Positions 8,512-16,742 of a stretch of 64,000 nt of DNA are shown here, piece after piece. Made by a program: the position numbers and the translations under genes. The notes under the pieces are model-generated. The model was not told the DNA's origin. It ran no database searches and saw only the letters and a list, made by a program, of their open reading frames with translations. Numbering within the stretch: position 1 is the stretch's first letter; each line of letters starts with the position of its first letter. Source of the stretch: Mycobacterium szulgai (lineage in GTDB: Bacteria; Actinomycetota; Actinomycetes; Mycobacteriales; Mycobacteriaceae); assembly GCF_002116635.1 (NCBI RefSeq), contig NZ_LQPW01000005.1:186001-250000 (forward strand), in the 5' to 3' direction.

Positions 8512-9033
8512 TTGCCAACCGTGACCGACTTCGCGCAGCGCACCATCGACCTTGCCCGCCAGAACGCCGCCGAGGGCGGCCGCCCGTTCGCGACGGTCAT
8601 CGTCAAGGACGGCCAAATCCTTGCCGAGGCCGTCAACCAGGTCGCGCAGACCAGCGATCCGACGGCCCACGCCGAGATCGTCGCCATCCGCGAGGCGTGC
8701 ATGAAACTGGGCACCGAGCATCTGGTCGGCACCACCATCTATGTGATGGCCCATCCGTGCCCGATGTGTTTGGGATCGCTCTACTACTGCTCACCCGATG
8801 AGGTCGTCTTCCTGACGCAACGCGCCGCCTTCGAGGCGCATTACGTCGATGTCCGTAAGTACTTCGAGCCCGCCACCCTGTATGCGGAGTTCGCCAAGAA
8901 TTGGCAAGACCGACGCCTGCCGATGCGCCAGGACCCGCGCCCGGAGATCAACGCCGCCGCCGTGGAGGTCTTCCAGTTCTGGCAGGAATGCAACGGCGGC
9001 GATCGCATAGCAAGCAACGATTCGACGACCTGA
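8512..9033 (+). CDS. Nucleoside/guanine deaminase-like zinc hydrolase (Rv0828c)
   Basis: The product has 173 residues from a TTG at 8512 (170 from the GTG at 8521; neither has a clear SD, so the start is uncertain). It has the zinc-binding signatures of the cytidine/guanine deaminase family: TAHAEIVAI, where the Glu is the proton shuttle and the His a zinc ligand, and HPCPMCLGSLYY, which supplies two Cys ligands. The likely reaction is hydrolytic deamination of a purine or pyrimidine base or nucleoside in salvage; the substrate cannot be read from the sequence. kmtR follows on the same strand. Confidence 0.88.
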   Translation: MPTVTDFAQRTIDLARQNAAEGGRPFATVIVKDGQILAEAVNQVAQTSDPTAHAEIVAIREACMKLGTEHLVGTTIYVMAHPCPMCLGSLYYCSPDEVVFLTQRAAFEAHYVDVRKYFEPATLYAEFAKNWQDRRLPMRQDPRPEINAAAVEVFQFWQECNGGDRIASNDSTT

Positions 9034-9071
9034 CCGCCGCCCGACATGACAGCGCCGCCCGGCTGCGCTAC

Positions 9072-9093
9072 TATCTGCGTATGCATGCAGATA
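9072..9093. promoter_or_regulatory. Putative KmtR operator over the start codon
   Basis: The 22-base near-palindrome TATCTGCGTATGCATGCAGATA has arms TATCTGC and GCAGATA. It spans the ATG of the ArsR-type gene at 9081. ArsR/SmtB repressors bind imperfect inverted repeats at their own promoters, so autoregulation is likely. Confidence 0.6.
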
Positions 9094-9452
9094 ACAGAGC
9101 AGCTCGGTTGCCCGACGATCAGGTCAGCCTGGTGGTCGAGGTGTTCCGGATGCTCGCCGACGCCACCCGCGTGCAGGTGCTGTGGTCGTTGACCGACCAC
9201 GAGATGTCGGTCAACGAACTCGCCGAGCATGTGGGCAAGCCGGCCCCGTCGGTCTCCCAGCACCTCGCGAAGCTGCGGATGGCGCGCCTGGTCCGCACCC
9301 GCCGGGAGGGAACCACGATCTTCTACAGCCTGGAAAACGAGCACGTGCGCCAGCTGGTAACCGACGCCGTGTGCAACGCCGAACACGCCGGTCCCGGGGT
9401 ACCTCCCCACCACCGCGGAGAAGGCGGATTGCACGCCGTCAATAAACCCTAA
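9081..9452 (+). CDS. kmtR: ArsR/SmtB-family metal-sensing repressor, KmtR-like
   Basis: A 123-residue winged-helix repressor. The HTH is VNELAEHVGKPAPSVSQHLAKLR, preceded by EVFRMLADATRVQVLW and followed by the wing RREGTTIFYSL. The C-terminus has the His cluster PPHHRGEGGLHAV expected of Ni/Co sensors, and the N-terminal MHAD matches KmtR (Rv0827c), whose N- and C-terminal His residues are known metal ligands. In M. tuberculosis KmtR derepresses an efflux gene in response to nickel or cobalt. The ATG at 9081 is chosen because the family begins there and a palindrome covers it; the mRNA may be leaderless or nearly so. A His-rich peptide gene follows 39 bases downstream. Confidence 0.88.
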   Translation: MHADNRAARLPDDQVSLVVEVFRMLADATRVQVLWSLTDHEMSVNELAEHVGKPAPSVSQHLAKLRMARLVRTRREGTTIFYSLENEHVRQLVTDAVCNAEHAGPGVPPHHRGEGGLHAVNKP

Positions 9453-9475
9453 TTGTCAATAATCGCAACACAATT
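9451..9475. promoter_or_regulatory. Inverted repeat before the His-rich peptide gene
   Basis: AATTGT (9451-9456) and ACAATT (9470-9475) are perfect inverted arms separated by 13 bases, just before the ribosome binding site of the His-rich gene. They may be part of a metal-responsive operator, though the bases differ from the site over kmtR. Confidence 0.3.
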
Positions 9476-9491
9476 AAAGGAGATGATATCG

Positions 9492-9695
9492 ATGAGCGGT
9501 ACGCACACGCACGACACACCACACACCCACGAACACCACCACGGCGACGTCGCTCACAGCCACGCCCACACCAGCCATGAGCACGAGCACGTCGCACACG
9601 AACACGAACACTCACACGAGGACGGCACCAAGCACGCCCATCAGCACGTGCACCAGCCCGGCCTCGAAGAGGCACACAGCCACACCCACGGATAG
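9492..9695 (+). CDS. Histidine-rich putative metal-binding peptide
   Basis: A 67-residue peptide in which about 40% of residues are His, arranged as HTH, HEHHH, HSHAH and HEHEH runs, ending HSHTHG. There is no signal peptide or transmembrane segment. The start is the ATG at 9492, with AAAGGAGA about 9 bases upstream; an upstream TTG frame lacks an SD. Such sequences bind Ni, Co or Zn, and its place directly after the Ni/Co sensor gene suggests metal storage, buffering or delivery. This role is inferred from composition and position only. Confidence 0.75.
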   Translation: MSGTHTHDTPHTHEHHHGDVAHSHAHTSHEHEHVAHEHEHSHEDGTKHAHQHVHQPGLEEAHSHTHG

Positions 9696-9699
9696 GGAT

Positions 9700-10701
9700 C
9701 TATGCCTTCGGGCAGTAGTGCATGGGGTTGTCACGCTCGTCCAGCGGCGGCAGGTTGCGCGCCGGCGTATGAACCAGCGGCGTGTCGGCCGGGATTCGCC
9801 CCCTCGCGCGATCCCAGCCGGCACGTGCCCGCGGGTGCTTGCGGTAGCGCCGCGGGACGAGCGTGAACACCGCACGCACAACGTCACCGAAGCGGCGGTG
9901 CCACCACTCGTCGCGACGCGACCACTGATAGCCCATCAGCTCGCGCACGGGCGGATCGTAGAGGCCCACGGTGACCCAGACGAAGAACGGCGCCAACAAC
10001 TTTCGCTGCGCGGCCCACAAGAAGTCGGGAATTTGTTGCGCGAATGGCGGTTTGGGCAGCTCGGTGAGGTCGAGCACGGCCCGGGCCGCATAGTTGGCCT
10101 CCAGCACGTTGCGGCACATATGGTCCCAGTAGAGCTGGAATTCCTCCCAGGACGCCGGCACCGGGCGCATGCTCATCCCGTACATCCGGTACCAGTCGAT
10201 GTGTTCGTCGAACAGCTGGCGCTTCTGCGCCTCGGTCAGTCCGCCGCAGAAACGCTCGGCGACATGGATGGTGCCGACGAAGAATGTGGCGTGCGCCCAG
10301 TAGAAGACATCGGGGTTCAGCGCGTGGTAGCGGCGGCCCTGCCCGTCGACGCCTTTGATGTCGACGTGGTAATCGCGTACCTCGGAGCCGGTGGTCGCGG
10401 CGCGGTCGCCGTCGAAAACCACTCCCGCGATCGGATACAACGACCGCATCAACCGCGGCCAGCGCTCCCGGAAGAAGGTCGAGTGCTCTTCGACCGCCGC
10501 GCCCAGCTGCGGATGCATGTTCTGCATGGATCCCGCCCAGGGACCCTGCAGCATGCCGCGCCAGTCGCCGAAGTACTTCCACGTCAGGGAATCGGGGCCG
10601 AGCGGCATCGGCGGCGCGTCGTAACCCAATGGCGACACCGGACAGCCCGCGGCCACTTCGGTGCTGGTCAGTGGGCATTGAGCCGACGTATCTTGAGTCA
10701 C
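9700..10701 (-). CDS. MpaB-like oxygenase, DUF2236 (Rv0826)
   Basis: A 333-residue protein of the DUF2236/latex-clearing-protein family, heme-containing oxygenases related to fungal MpaB and rubber oxygenase Lcp. Visible family blocks are WRGMLQGPWAGSMQNMHPQL, the conserved YWAHATFFVGTIHVAERF (a candidate heme-ligand His region), and QLFDEHIDWYRMYGMSMRPVP. No signal peptide is seen. The substrate is unknown; oxidative cleavage of a lipid or terpenoid is possible. It starts at a GTG and is divergent from a TetR gene, with an 18-base palindrome between them. Confidence 0.85.
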   Translation of the reverse strand: MTQDTSAQCPLTSTEVAAGCPVSPLGYDAPPMPLGPDSLTWKYFGDWRGMLQGPWAGSMQNMHPQLGAAVEEHSTFFRERWPRLMRSLYPIAGVVFDGDRAATTGSEVRDYHVDIKGVDGQGRRYHALNPDVFYWAHATFFVGTIHVAERFCGGLTEAQKRQLFDEHIDWYRMYGMSMRPVPASWEEFQLYWDHMCRNVLEANYAARAVLDLTELPKPPFAQQIPDFLWAAQRKLLAPFFVWVTVGLYDPPVRELMGYQWSRRDEWWHRRFGDVVRAVFTLVPRRYRKHPRARAGWDRARGRIPADTPLVHTPARNLPPLDERDNPMHYCPKA

Positions 10702-10734
10702 TGTTGTTTTTCCCCTGGCGTCAGCGTCAAATTC

Positions 10735-10752
10735 TGACTACGTACGTTGTCA
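10735..10752. promoter_or_regulatory. Likely TetR operator
   Basis: TGACTACGTACGTTGTCA is an 18-base palindrome with one mismatched pair, centred on ACGTACGT. It lies between the divergent MpaB-like and TetR genes, 33 bases before one start and 21 before the other. Position and symmetry fit an operator for the adjacent TetR. Confidence 0.65.
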
Positions 10753-10773
10753 CTTTTGGAGTCTAGGAGGGAA

Positions 10774-11403
10774 GTGCAGACCGGTCAAAGACGGGGCGGC
10801 CGCTGGTCGGGCGTTCCCATCGAGGATCGTCACGCCTTGCGACGCGACGACCTCATTGCCGCCGGAGTGGAATTGCTCGGCGAACGTGACGGACCAGCGC
10901 TCACCGTTCGCGCAGTCTGCCGCAAGGCGGCGTTGACCGAGCGCTACTTCTACGAGAGCTTCGCCGACCGCGACCAATTCGTGCGCGCGGTCTATGACGA
11001 CGTGTGCACGCGAGCGATGGCGACCCTGATGTCGGCGAAGACCCCGCGGGAAGCCGTCGAGCAATTCGTCGCACTGATGGTCGACGATCCGGTCCGGGGC
11101 CGCGTCTTACTACTGGCGCCTGCGGTGGAACCGGTCCTGACGCGCTCCGGCGCGGAGTGGATGCCCAACTTCATCGAGTTGCTGCAGCGCAAGCTGTCAC
11201 AGATCGTTGATCCCGTGCTGCAGAAGCTGGTCGCCACCAGCTTGATCGGCGCCCTGACCGGCCTGTTTACCGCGTATCTGAACGGCCAGCTGGGTGCCAG
11301 CCGCACCCAATTCATCGATTACTGCGTCGACATGCTGCTCAGCACGGCGGCTACCTATGTGCCGCAGCGTGAGCCCGGCGAGAACTCGACCGCCGCGCGC
11401 TAG
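10774..11403 (+). CDS. TetR-family transcriptional regulator (Rv0825c)
   Basis: A 209-residue repressor with a TetR HTH: DDLIAAGVELLGERDGPALT, then VRAVCRKAALTERYFYESF. The rest is a helical ligand-binding and dimerisation domain. The GTG at 10774 is preferred because AGGAGG is at 10765-10770 (spacing only 3 bases); a TTG further upstream is possible. It probably represses itself and the divergent oxygenase gene through the palindrome at 10735-10752. The ligand is unknown. Confidence 0.85.
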   Translation: MQTGQRRGGRWSGVPIEDRHALRRDDLIAAGVELLGERDGPALTVRAVCRKAALTERYFYESFADRDQFVRAVYDDVCTRAMATLMSAKTPREAVEQFVALMVDDPVRGRVLLLAPAVEPVLTRSGAEWMPNFIELLQRKLSQIVDPVLQKLVATSLIGALTGLFTAYLNGQLGASRTQFIDYCVDMLLSTAATYVPQREPGENSTAAR

Positions 11404-11554
11404 TTAAAACCCCGGCAGATCCGGGAAGTCCACCATCAGCTGCGTTCGCCGGTTGGTCTATACCGTGATGCGCCACACCGCGGTGAAACTTGATGCTACT
11501 GGCAGACACAGATATATTGACTGCTACCAACAGATACAGATAACTGGAGGGCCC

Positions 11555-12571
11555 ATGTCAGCCGAGCTGACCGACCTACAGCTGCTGCACGAACTTGAGC
11601 CGGTCGTCGAGAAGTACATGAATCGGCACGAGAAGATGCACAAGAACTGGAACCCGCACGACTACATCCCGTGGTCGGACGGCAAGAACTTCTATGCGCT
11701 GGGCGGCCAGGATTGGGACCCCGAGCAGACCAAGCTCTCCGATGTCGCCCAGGTGGCCATGGTTCAGAACCTCGTCACCGAGGACAACCTGCCTTCGTAC
11801 CACCGCGAGATCGCGATGACCATGGGCATGGACGGCGCCTGGGGACAGTGGGTCAACCGCTGGACCGCCGAGGAGAACCGGCACGGCATCGCGCTGCGCG
11901 ACTACCTGGTGGTCACCCGCGCCGTTGACCCGGTGGAGCTGGAGAAGCTTCGCCTCGAGGTGGTCAACCGCGGTTTCAGCCCCGGCCAGAACCACCAGGG
12001 TGGGCTCTTCGCCGACACGCTGTTCGACTCGATCCTCTACGTCACGTTCCAGGAACTGGCCACCCGCGTCTCGCACCGCAACACCGGTAAGGCCTGCAAC
12101 GAGACCATCGCCGACCAGTTGCTCGCCAAGATCTCCAACGACGAGAACTTGCACATGATCTTCTACCGCGACGTCAGCGAGGCCGGGATCGACTTGGCGC
12201 CCAACCTCGCGATGACGGCGCTGCATAAGATCCTGCTCAACTTCCAGATGCCCGGATTCTTGGTGCCGGAGTTCCGGCGCAAGGCCGTCATGATCGCCGT
12301 CGGCGGCGTCTACGACATCCGAATCCACCTCGACGAGGTGGTGATGCCGGTGCTGAAGAAGTGGCGCATCCTCGAGCGCGAGGACTTCACCGGCGAGGGC
12401 GCCCGGATGCGTGACGAGATCGGCGAGCACATCCAGGAGCTCGAGCGCGCCTGCGACAAGTTCGAAGTCACCAAGCAGCGCTATCTCGAGCGCGAGGCCC
12501 GCCGGTCGGAGAAGATCACCGCGCGCAAGGTGCTCTCCACCAAGGGCACGCTGAAGATGAGCGGGCGGTAG
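11555..12571 (+). CDS. desA1: Acyl-ACP desaturase DesA1
   Basis: A 338-residue soluble diiron desaturase, the same length as M. tuberculosis DesA1 (Rv0824c), which is essential there and is linked to desaturation of acyl chains for mycolic acids. Iron-ligand blocks are the ExxH motifs TAEENRHGIALRDYL and ISNDENLHMIFYRD, with further Glu ligands in VQNLVTEDNLPSYH and YVTFQEL. The ATG at 11555 (MSAELTDLQLL) is preceded by TGGAGG at 11545-11550; the longer frame upstream has no such support. dusB starts 7 bases downstream. Upstream, the hexamer CAGATA occurs three times (about 11508-11542), perhaps relevant to lipid-responsive control. Confidence 0.95.
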   Translation: MSAELTDLQLLHELEPVVEKYMNRHEKMHKNWNPHDYIPWSDGKNFYALGGQDWDPEQTKLSDVAQVAMVQNLVTEDNLPSYHREIAMTMGMDGAWGQWVNRWTAEENRHGIALRDYLVVTRAVDPVELEKLRLEVVNRGFSPGQNHQGGLFADTLFDSILYVTFQELATRVSHRNTGKACNETIADQLLAKISNDENLHMIFYRDVSEAGIDLAPNLAMTALHKILLNFQMPGFLVPEFRRKAVMIAVGGVYDIRIHLDEVVMPVLKKWRILEREDFTGEGARMRDEIGEHIQELERACDKFEVTKQRYLEREARRSEKITARKVLSTKGTLKMSGR

Positions 12572-12578
12572 TTGACCG

Positions 12579-13712
12579 TTGCGCATCGGCCCAATCGAGC
12601 TCGCCAGCCCGGTTGTGCTGGCGCCGATGGCCGGTGTGACGAACGTCGCATTCCGGACGTTATGTCGTGAACTAGAGCAATCGAAGGTCGGCACGGTCAG
12701 CGGGCTGTACGTCTGCGAAATGGTGACCGCACGCGCGCTCGTCGAGCGCAACCCGGTCACCATGCACATGACGACGTTCTCGCCGGACGAGACGCCCCGC
12801 TCGCTGCAGCTGTACACCGTCGACCCGGACACCACCTACGCGGCGGCCCGGATGATCGCCGACGAAGGCCTGGCCGATCACATCGACATGAATTTCGGCT
12901 GTCCGGTACCCAAGGTGACCAAGCGCGGCGGTGGGGCGGCATTGCCGTTCAAGCGGCGGCTGTTCGGCCAGATCGTCGCCGCCGCTGTACGCGCCACCCA
13001 GGGCTCCGGCATACCGGTCACCGTCAAGTTCCGCATCGGCATCGACGACGAGCACCACACGCACCTGGATGCCGGCCGCATCGCCGAAGCCGAAGGCGCC
13101 GCCGCGGTCGCGCTACATGCCCGCACGGCCGCGCAACGCTACTCCGGCACCGCCGACTGGAACCAGATCAGTCAACTCAAAGCCCATGTCCAGACGATTC
13201 CCGTACTGGGCAACGGCGACATCTACGACGCCAGCGACGCGCTGGCCATGATGGCGACCACCGGATGCGACGGCGTGGTCATCGGTCGCGGCTGCCTGGG
13301 CCGGCCGTGGTTGTTCGCCGAGTTGTCGGCCGCCTTCACCGGCAGCCCGGCACCGAACCCGCCGACGCTGGGCGAGGTGGCCGACATCATCCGCCGGCAT
13401 GGGGCGTTGCTGACCGCGCACTTCGGCGAAGACAAGGGCATGCGCGATATCCGCAAGCACATCGCCTGGTACCTGCACGGCTTCCCGGCCGGATCCGATC
13501 TGCGGCGCGCACTGGCCCTGGTCAAGACGCTCGATGAGCTGGATTGTCTGCTGGATCGATTGGACGCGACGGTGCCGTTCCCGGAAGCCGCGACCGGCCC
13601 GCGCGGCCGCCAAGGGTCACCGGCGCGAGTGGCCCTGCCGGACGGCTGGCTCAACGACCCCGAGGACTGCCAAGTGCCCGAAGGTGCCGACATCATGCAT
13701 TCTGGTGGTTGA
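12579..13712 (+). CDS. dusB: tRNA-dihydrouridine synthase DusB
   Basis: A 377-residue FMN-dependent TIM-barrel enzyme that reduces uridine to dihydrouridine in tRNA (Rv0823c-like). Family blocks are PVVLAPMAGVTNVAFR, DMNFGCPVPKVTKRGGGAAL with the catalytic Cys, VKFRIG, ALHARTAAQRYSG, IPVLGNGDIY and the FMN-phosphate block GVVIGRGCLGRPWLF. The C-terminal helical tRNA-binding domain has MRDIRKHIAWYLHGF. The start is taken as a TTG at 12579, 7 bases after desA1. Confidence 0.93.
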   Translation: MRIGPIELASPVVLAPMAGVTNVAFRTLCRELEQSKVGTVSGLYVCEMVTARALVERNPVTMHMTTFSPDETPRSLQLYTVDPDTTYAAARMIADEGLADHIDMNFGCPVPKVTKRGGGAALPFKRRLFGQIVAAAVRATQGSGIPVTVKFRIGIDDEHHTHLDAGRIAEAEGAAAVALHARTAAQRYSGTADWNQISQLKAHVQTIPVLGNGDIYDASDALAMMATTGCDGVVIGRGCLGRPWLFAELSAAFTGSPAPNPPTLGEVADIIRRHGALLTAHFGEDKGMRDIRKHIAWYLHGFPAGSDLRRALALVKTLDELDCLLDRLDATVPFPEAATGPRGRQGSPARVALPDGWLNDPEDCQVPEGADIMHSGG

Positions 13713-13862
13713 ACCGAGATGCTCCTGAAATCGCGTCTTGGCCGATAAATCAGTACGATGTGTGCCTTACGGCATGCGCGCAGCGCTGGTCAGGTAGCGC
13801 TGCGTTGACGTTTGTGCACAGCACCACTGACATCCGCATCAAAGTTCGGAGGCCGGTAGGAC

Positions 13863-16013
13863 ATGAGTGACGGCGATAAGGACGCCACTCCTGGCCGCCG
13901 GCACGCCCGCACCGGCAGTGATGCTGACTGGCTTACCGCAAACCATGGAGCAATGCCAGGCGCCGCGCCGTGGGAGCGATTCTCAGCCCCGGTCGACGAT
14001 GATCTTTGCCGATGGTCGGCTCCGTCGTCGGAGCCGTCGGTTGAGGCCGAGCAGCCCGAAGAACCCGAAGACACCTCGAGCACCGGATCTCACATCGGCG
14101 GTGGCGTCAGCGTCGCGGAACTGATCGCCAAACTCGGCGCTACTGTTCCGCAGCAACCCACTCACCATCGCGTCGCCGCAGAGCCCGAGCCGGACCCGGA
14201 GCCTGAAAAAACCGACGACGCCTACGACTCCGACGGACAGCAGGACACCCAGGTCATCCCGATCCCGGCCTACTCTTTTGAGCTTTTCTCCGAGATTCCC
14301 GATCTCGCGGCGGCCAACTATCCCGATGACGAAGCCGACCGCGCGGACGCCGAGCAGGCCAGCAAGGCCCTGTCGGCTCGCGGTGGTGGATCCGCCGGCG
14401 CAGGCAAAGCCCCCAAGAACCGCGAGTCAAAACCGAAACCGCGCCGTCGCCGGGTGCTGCTGGCCGGTCGTTCGCTGGCGGCGGTGGTTGCCGTGCTGGC
14501 GTTGTCCCTGACCGGTGGCGCATGGCAGTGGAGCGCCTCGAAGAACAGCCGCCTCAACACCGTCAGCGCACTCGACCCGAGCTCCGGTGACATCGTCGAC
14601 CCCAATGCGCAGTACGGGGACGAGAACTTCCTGATCGTCGGGATGGATTCGCGCCTTGGGGAGAATGCCAAAATCGGCGCCGGCGACACCGAAGACGCCG
14701 GCGGCGCCCGCTCGGACACCGTGATGCTGGTGAACATCCCGGCCAACCGCCAACGGGTGGTCGCCGTCTCATTCCCGCGTGACCTGGCGATCAACCCGAT
14801 CCAGTGCGAGGCCTGGAACCCCGAGACCGGCAAATACGGACCCATCTATGACCAGAAGACCGGGAAAATGGGTCCGCGAATGGTCTACACCGAGACCAAG
14901 CTCAACTCGGCATTCTCCTTCGGCGGTCCGAAGTGTCTGGTCAAAGTCATTCAGAAGCTGTCGGGCTTGAGCGTCAACCGGTTCATCGCCGTGGACTTCG
15001 TCGGGTTCGCCCGAATGGTCGAGGCGCTCGGCGGTGTCGAGGTGTGCAGCACCACCGCGCTGCGCGACTACGAATTGGGCACAGTGCTCGACCACGCCGG
15101 ACGCCAGCGAATCGACGGGACGACCGCGCTGAATTACGTGCGTGCCCGTCAGGTCACTACCGAGAGCAACGGCGACTACGGCCGAATCAAACGACAGCAG
15201 TTGTTCCTGTCCTCGCTGCTGCGTTCGTTGATCTCCGCGGACACGCTGCTCAACCTCAACAAGCTGAACAATGTCGTCAACATATTCATCGGCAACAGCT
15301 ACGTCGATAACGTGAAGACCAGAGACCTGGTTGAGCTGGGTCAGTCGTTGCAGCACATGGCGGCCGGGCACGTCACGTTCGTCACCGTGCCAACGGGCGT
15401 CACCGATCAGAACGGCGACGAGCCCCCGCGCACCGCCGACATGAAGGCGCTTTTCACCGCGATCATCAACGACGACCCGCTACCGCTGGAAAACGATCAC
15501 AACGCCCAGACGCTGGGCAGCTCGCCCACTACCGGCCCGACCACCGCGCCGACGACCAAAAAGGCACCGGAAACGAATCCGGCTAACGATTCGCACAGCG
15601 AGCAGATGATGACCACCTCGCCGCAAGAGGTCACGGTGCAGGTCTCCAACGGGACCAGCACCGCGGGCCTGGCCGCCACCGCCGCCAGCCAGCTCAAACG
15701 CAACGGCTTCAACGTGATGGCGCCCGACGACTACCCGAATTCGCTCAAGACGACAACGGTGCGTTTCGCGCCGGGTAACGAGCAGGCCGCCGCGACCGTG
15801 GCTGCGGCGCTGGGCAATGCGAGGGTCGAGCGGGTTACCGGTATCGGCAAGGTGATTCAGGTCGTCCTCGGCCCGGACTTCAGCTCGGTGACGACTCCCC
15901 CGCCCAGCGGCTCCTCGGTCAGCCTGCAGATCAGCCGCAATTCGACCGCGACGCCGACCAGACTTCCCGAAGACCTGACCGTCACCAACGCCGCAGACAC
16001 CACCTGCGAATAG
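13863..16013 (+). CDS. LytR-CpsA-Psr (LCP) family cell-wall ligase with LytR_C domain (Rv0822c)
   Basis: A 716-residue protein. Residues 1-190 are an acidic, low-complexity cytoplasmic region, followed by a basic stretch (KPKPRRRRVLL) and one membrane segment (about 196-216, SLAAVVAVLALSLTGGAW). The LCP domain follows (about 255-450), with VGMDSRLG, ARSDTVMLVNIP, VVAVSFPRDLAI, LNYVRARQVT and GDYGRIKRQQLFL carrying the Arg/Asp residues that bind the polyprenyl pyrophosphate. The C-terminal LytR_C domain (about 575-680) includes VTVQVSNGTSTAGLAATAA. LCP enzymes in mycobacteria attach arabinogalactan to peptidoglycan; this one's substrate is not shown. A 150-base gap before it probably holds the promoter. 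Confidence 0.9.
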   Translation: MSDGDKDATPGRRHARTGSDADWLTANHGAMPGAAPWERFSAPVDDDLCRWSAPSSEPSVEAEQPEEPEDTSSTGSHIGGGVSVAELIAKLGATVPQQPTHHRVAAEPEPDPEPEKTDDAYDSDGQQDTQVIPIPAYSFELFSEIPDLAAANYPDDEADRADAEQASKALSARGGGSAGAGKAPKNRESKPKPRRRRVLLAGRSLAAVVAVLALSLTGGAWQWSASKNSRLNTVSALDPSSGDIVDPNAQYGDENFLIVGMDSRLGENAKIGAGDTEDAGGARSDTVMLVNIPANRQRVVAVSFPRDLAINPIQCEAWNPETGKYGPIYDQKTGKMGPRMVYTETKLNSAFSFGGPKCLVKVIQKLSGLSVNRFIAVDFVGFARMVEALGGVEVCSTTALRDYELGTVLDHAGRQRIDGTTALNYVRARQVTTESNGDYGRIKRQQLFLSSLLRSLISADTLLNLNKLNNVVNIFIGNSYVDNVKTRDLVELGQSLQHMAAGHVTFVTVPTGVTDQNGDEPPRTADMKALFTAIINDDPLPLENDHNAQTLGSSPTTGPTTAPTTKKAPETNPANDSHSEQMMTTSPQEVTVQVSNGTSTAGLAATAASQLKRNGFNVMAPDDYPNSLKTTTVRFAPGNEQAAATVAAALGNARVERVTGIGKVIQVVLGPDFSSVTTPPPSGSSVSLQISRNSTATPTRLPEDLTVTNAADTTCE

Positions 16014-16069
16014 CCGCTTTGGGGCAGTGCCTCAGCGCGTTTCCCGGATGAAGAACGTAGGCTTTACCC

Positions 16070-16738
16070 ATGCGGACCGCCTACCATGAGCAACTCTCGG
16101 AGCTGTCCGAGCTGCTCGGGGAGATGTGCGGGCTAGCCGGAATCGCCATGGAGCGGGCCACCCAGGCCCTGTTGCAGGCCGATCTGGTGCTGGCCGAACA
16201 AGTGATCTCCGACCACGAAAAGATCGCGACGCTGAGCACCCGCGCCGAAGAGAATGCCTTCGTACTGCTGGCCTTACAGGCACCGGTCGCCGGCGACCTC
16301 AGGTCGATCGTGAGCGCCATCCAGATGGTGGCCGACATCGACCGAATGGGGGCGTTGGCCCTGCACGTCGCCAAGATCGCCCGCCGGCGCCACCCACTGC
16401 ACGCGCTGCCCGAAGAGGTCAATGGATACTTTGCCGAAATGGGCAGAGTCGCAGTCGAATTGGGTTCAAGTGCGCAAGAGGTGGTGTTGTCCCGCGATCC
16501 CGAGAAAGCCGCGCGGATCCGCGAAGAGGACGACGCGATGGACGATTTGCACCGGCACTTGTTCAGCGTGCTGATGGACCGGGAATGGAAGTACGGGGTG
16601 GCCTCCGCCGTCGACGTGACGTTGCTGGGCCGCTTCTACGAGCGCTTCGCCGATCACGCCGTCGAAGTCGCTCGCCGAGTCATCTTCCAGGCGACCGGCA
16701 AATTCCCCGAGGACGAGGCGTCCCAGGCCCCGCAGTAG
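16070..16738 (+). CDS. phoY2: PhoU-family phosphate-signalling regulator PhoY2
   Basis: A 222-residue all-helical protein with two PhoU repeats (about 10-95 and 115-205). Metal-binding Glu/Asp clusters are [35 protein letters not shown] and [17 protein letters not shown]. PhoU proteins couple the Pst transporter to the SenX3-RegX3 two-component system and keep the Pho regulon off in high phosphate. It lies near pstSCA-phoT but is separated from it by the accessory operon, which ends 4 bases from the phoY2 stop in convergent orientation. Confidence 0.93.
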   Translation: MRTAYHEQLSELSELLGEMCGLAGIAMERATQALLQADLVLAEQVISDHEKIATLSTRAEENAFVLLALQAPVAGDLRSIVSAIQMVADIDRMGALALHVAKIARRRHPLHALPEEVNGYFAEMGRVAVELGSSAQEVVLSRDPEKAARIREEDDAMDDLHRHLFSVLMDREWKYGVASAVDVTLLGRFYERFADHAVEVARRVIFQATGKFPEDEASQAPQ

Positions 16739-16742
16739 CGGA

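Noticed and set aside
11508..11542. Three CAGATA words before desA1 as a regulator site
   Set aside because: They are short, irregularly spaced and lack symmetry; I mention them in the desA1 entry but cannot defend an operator.
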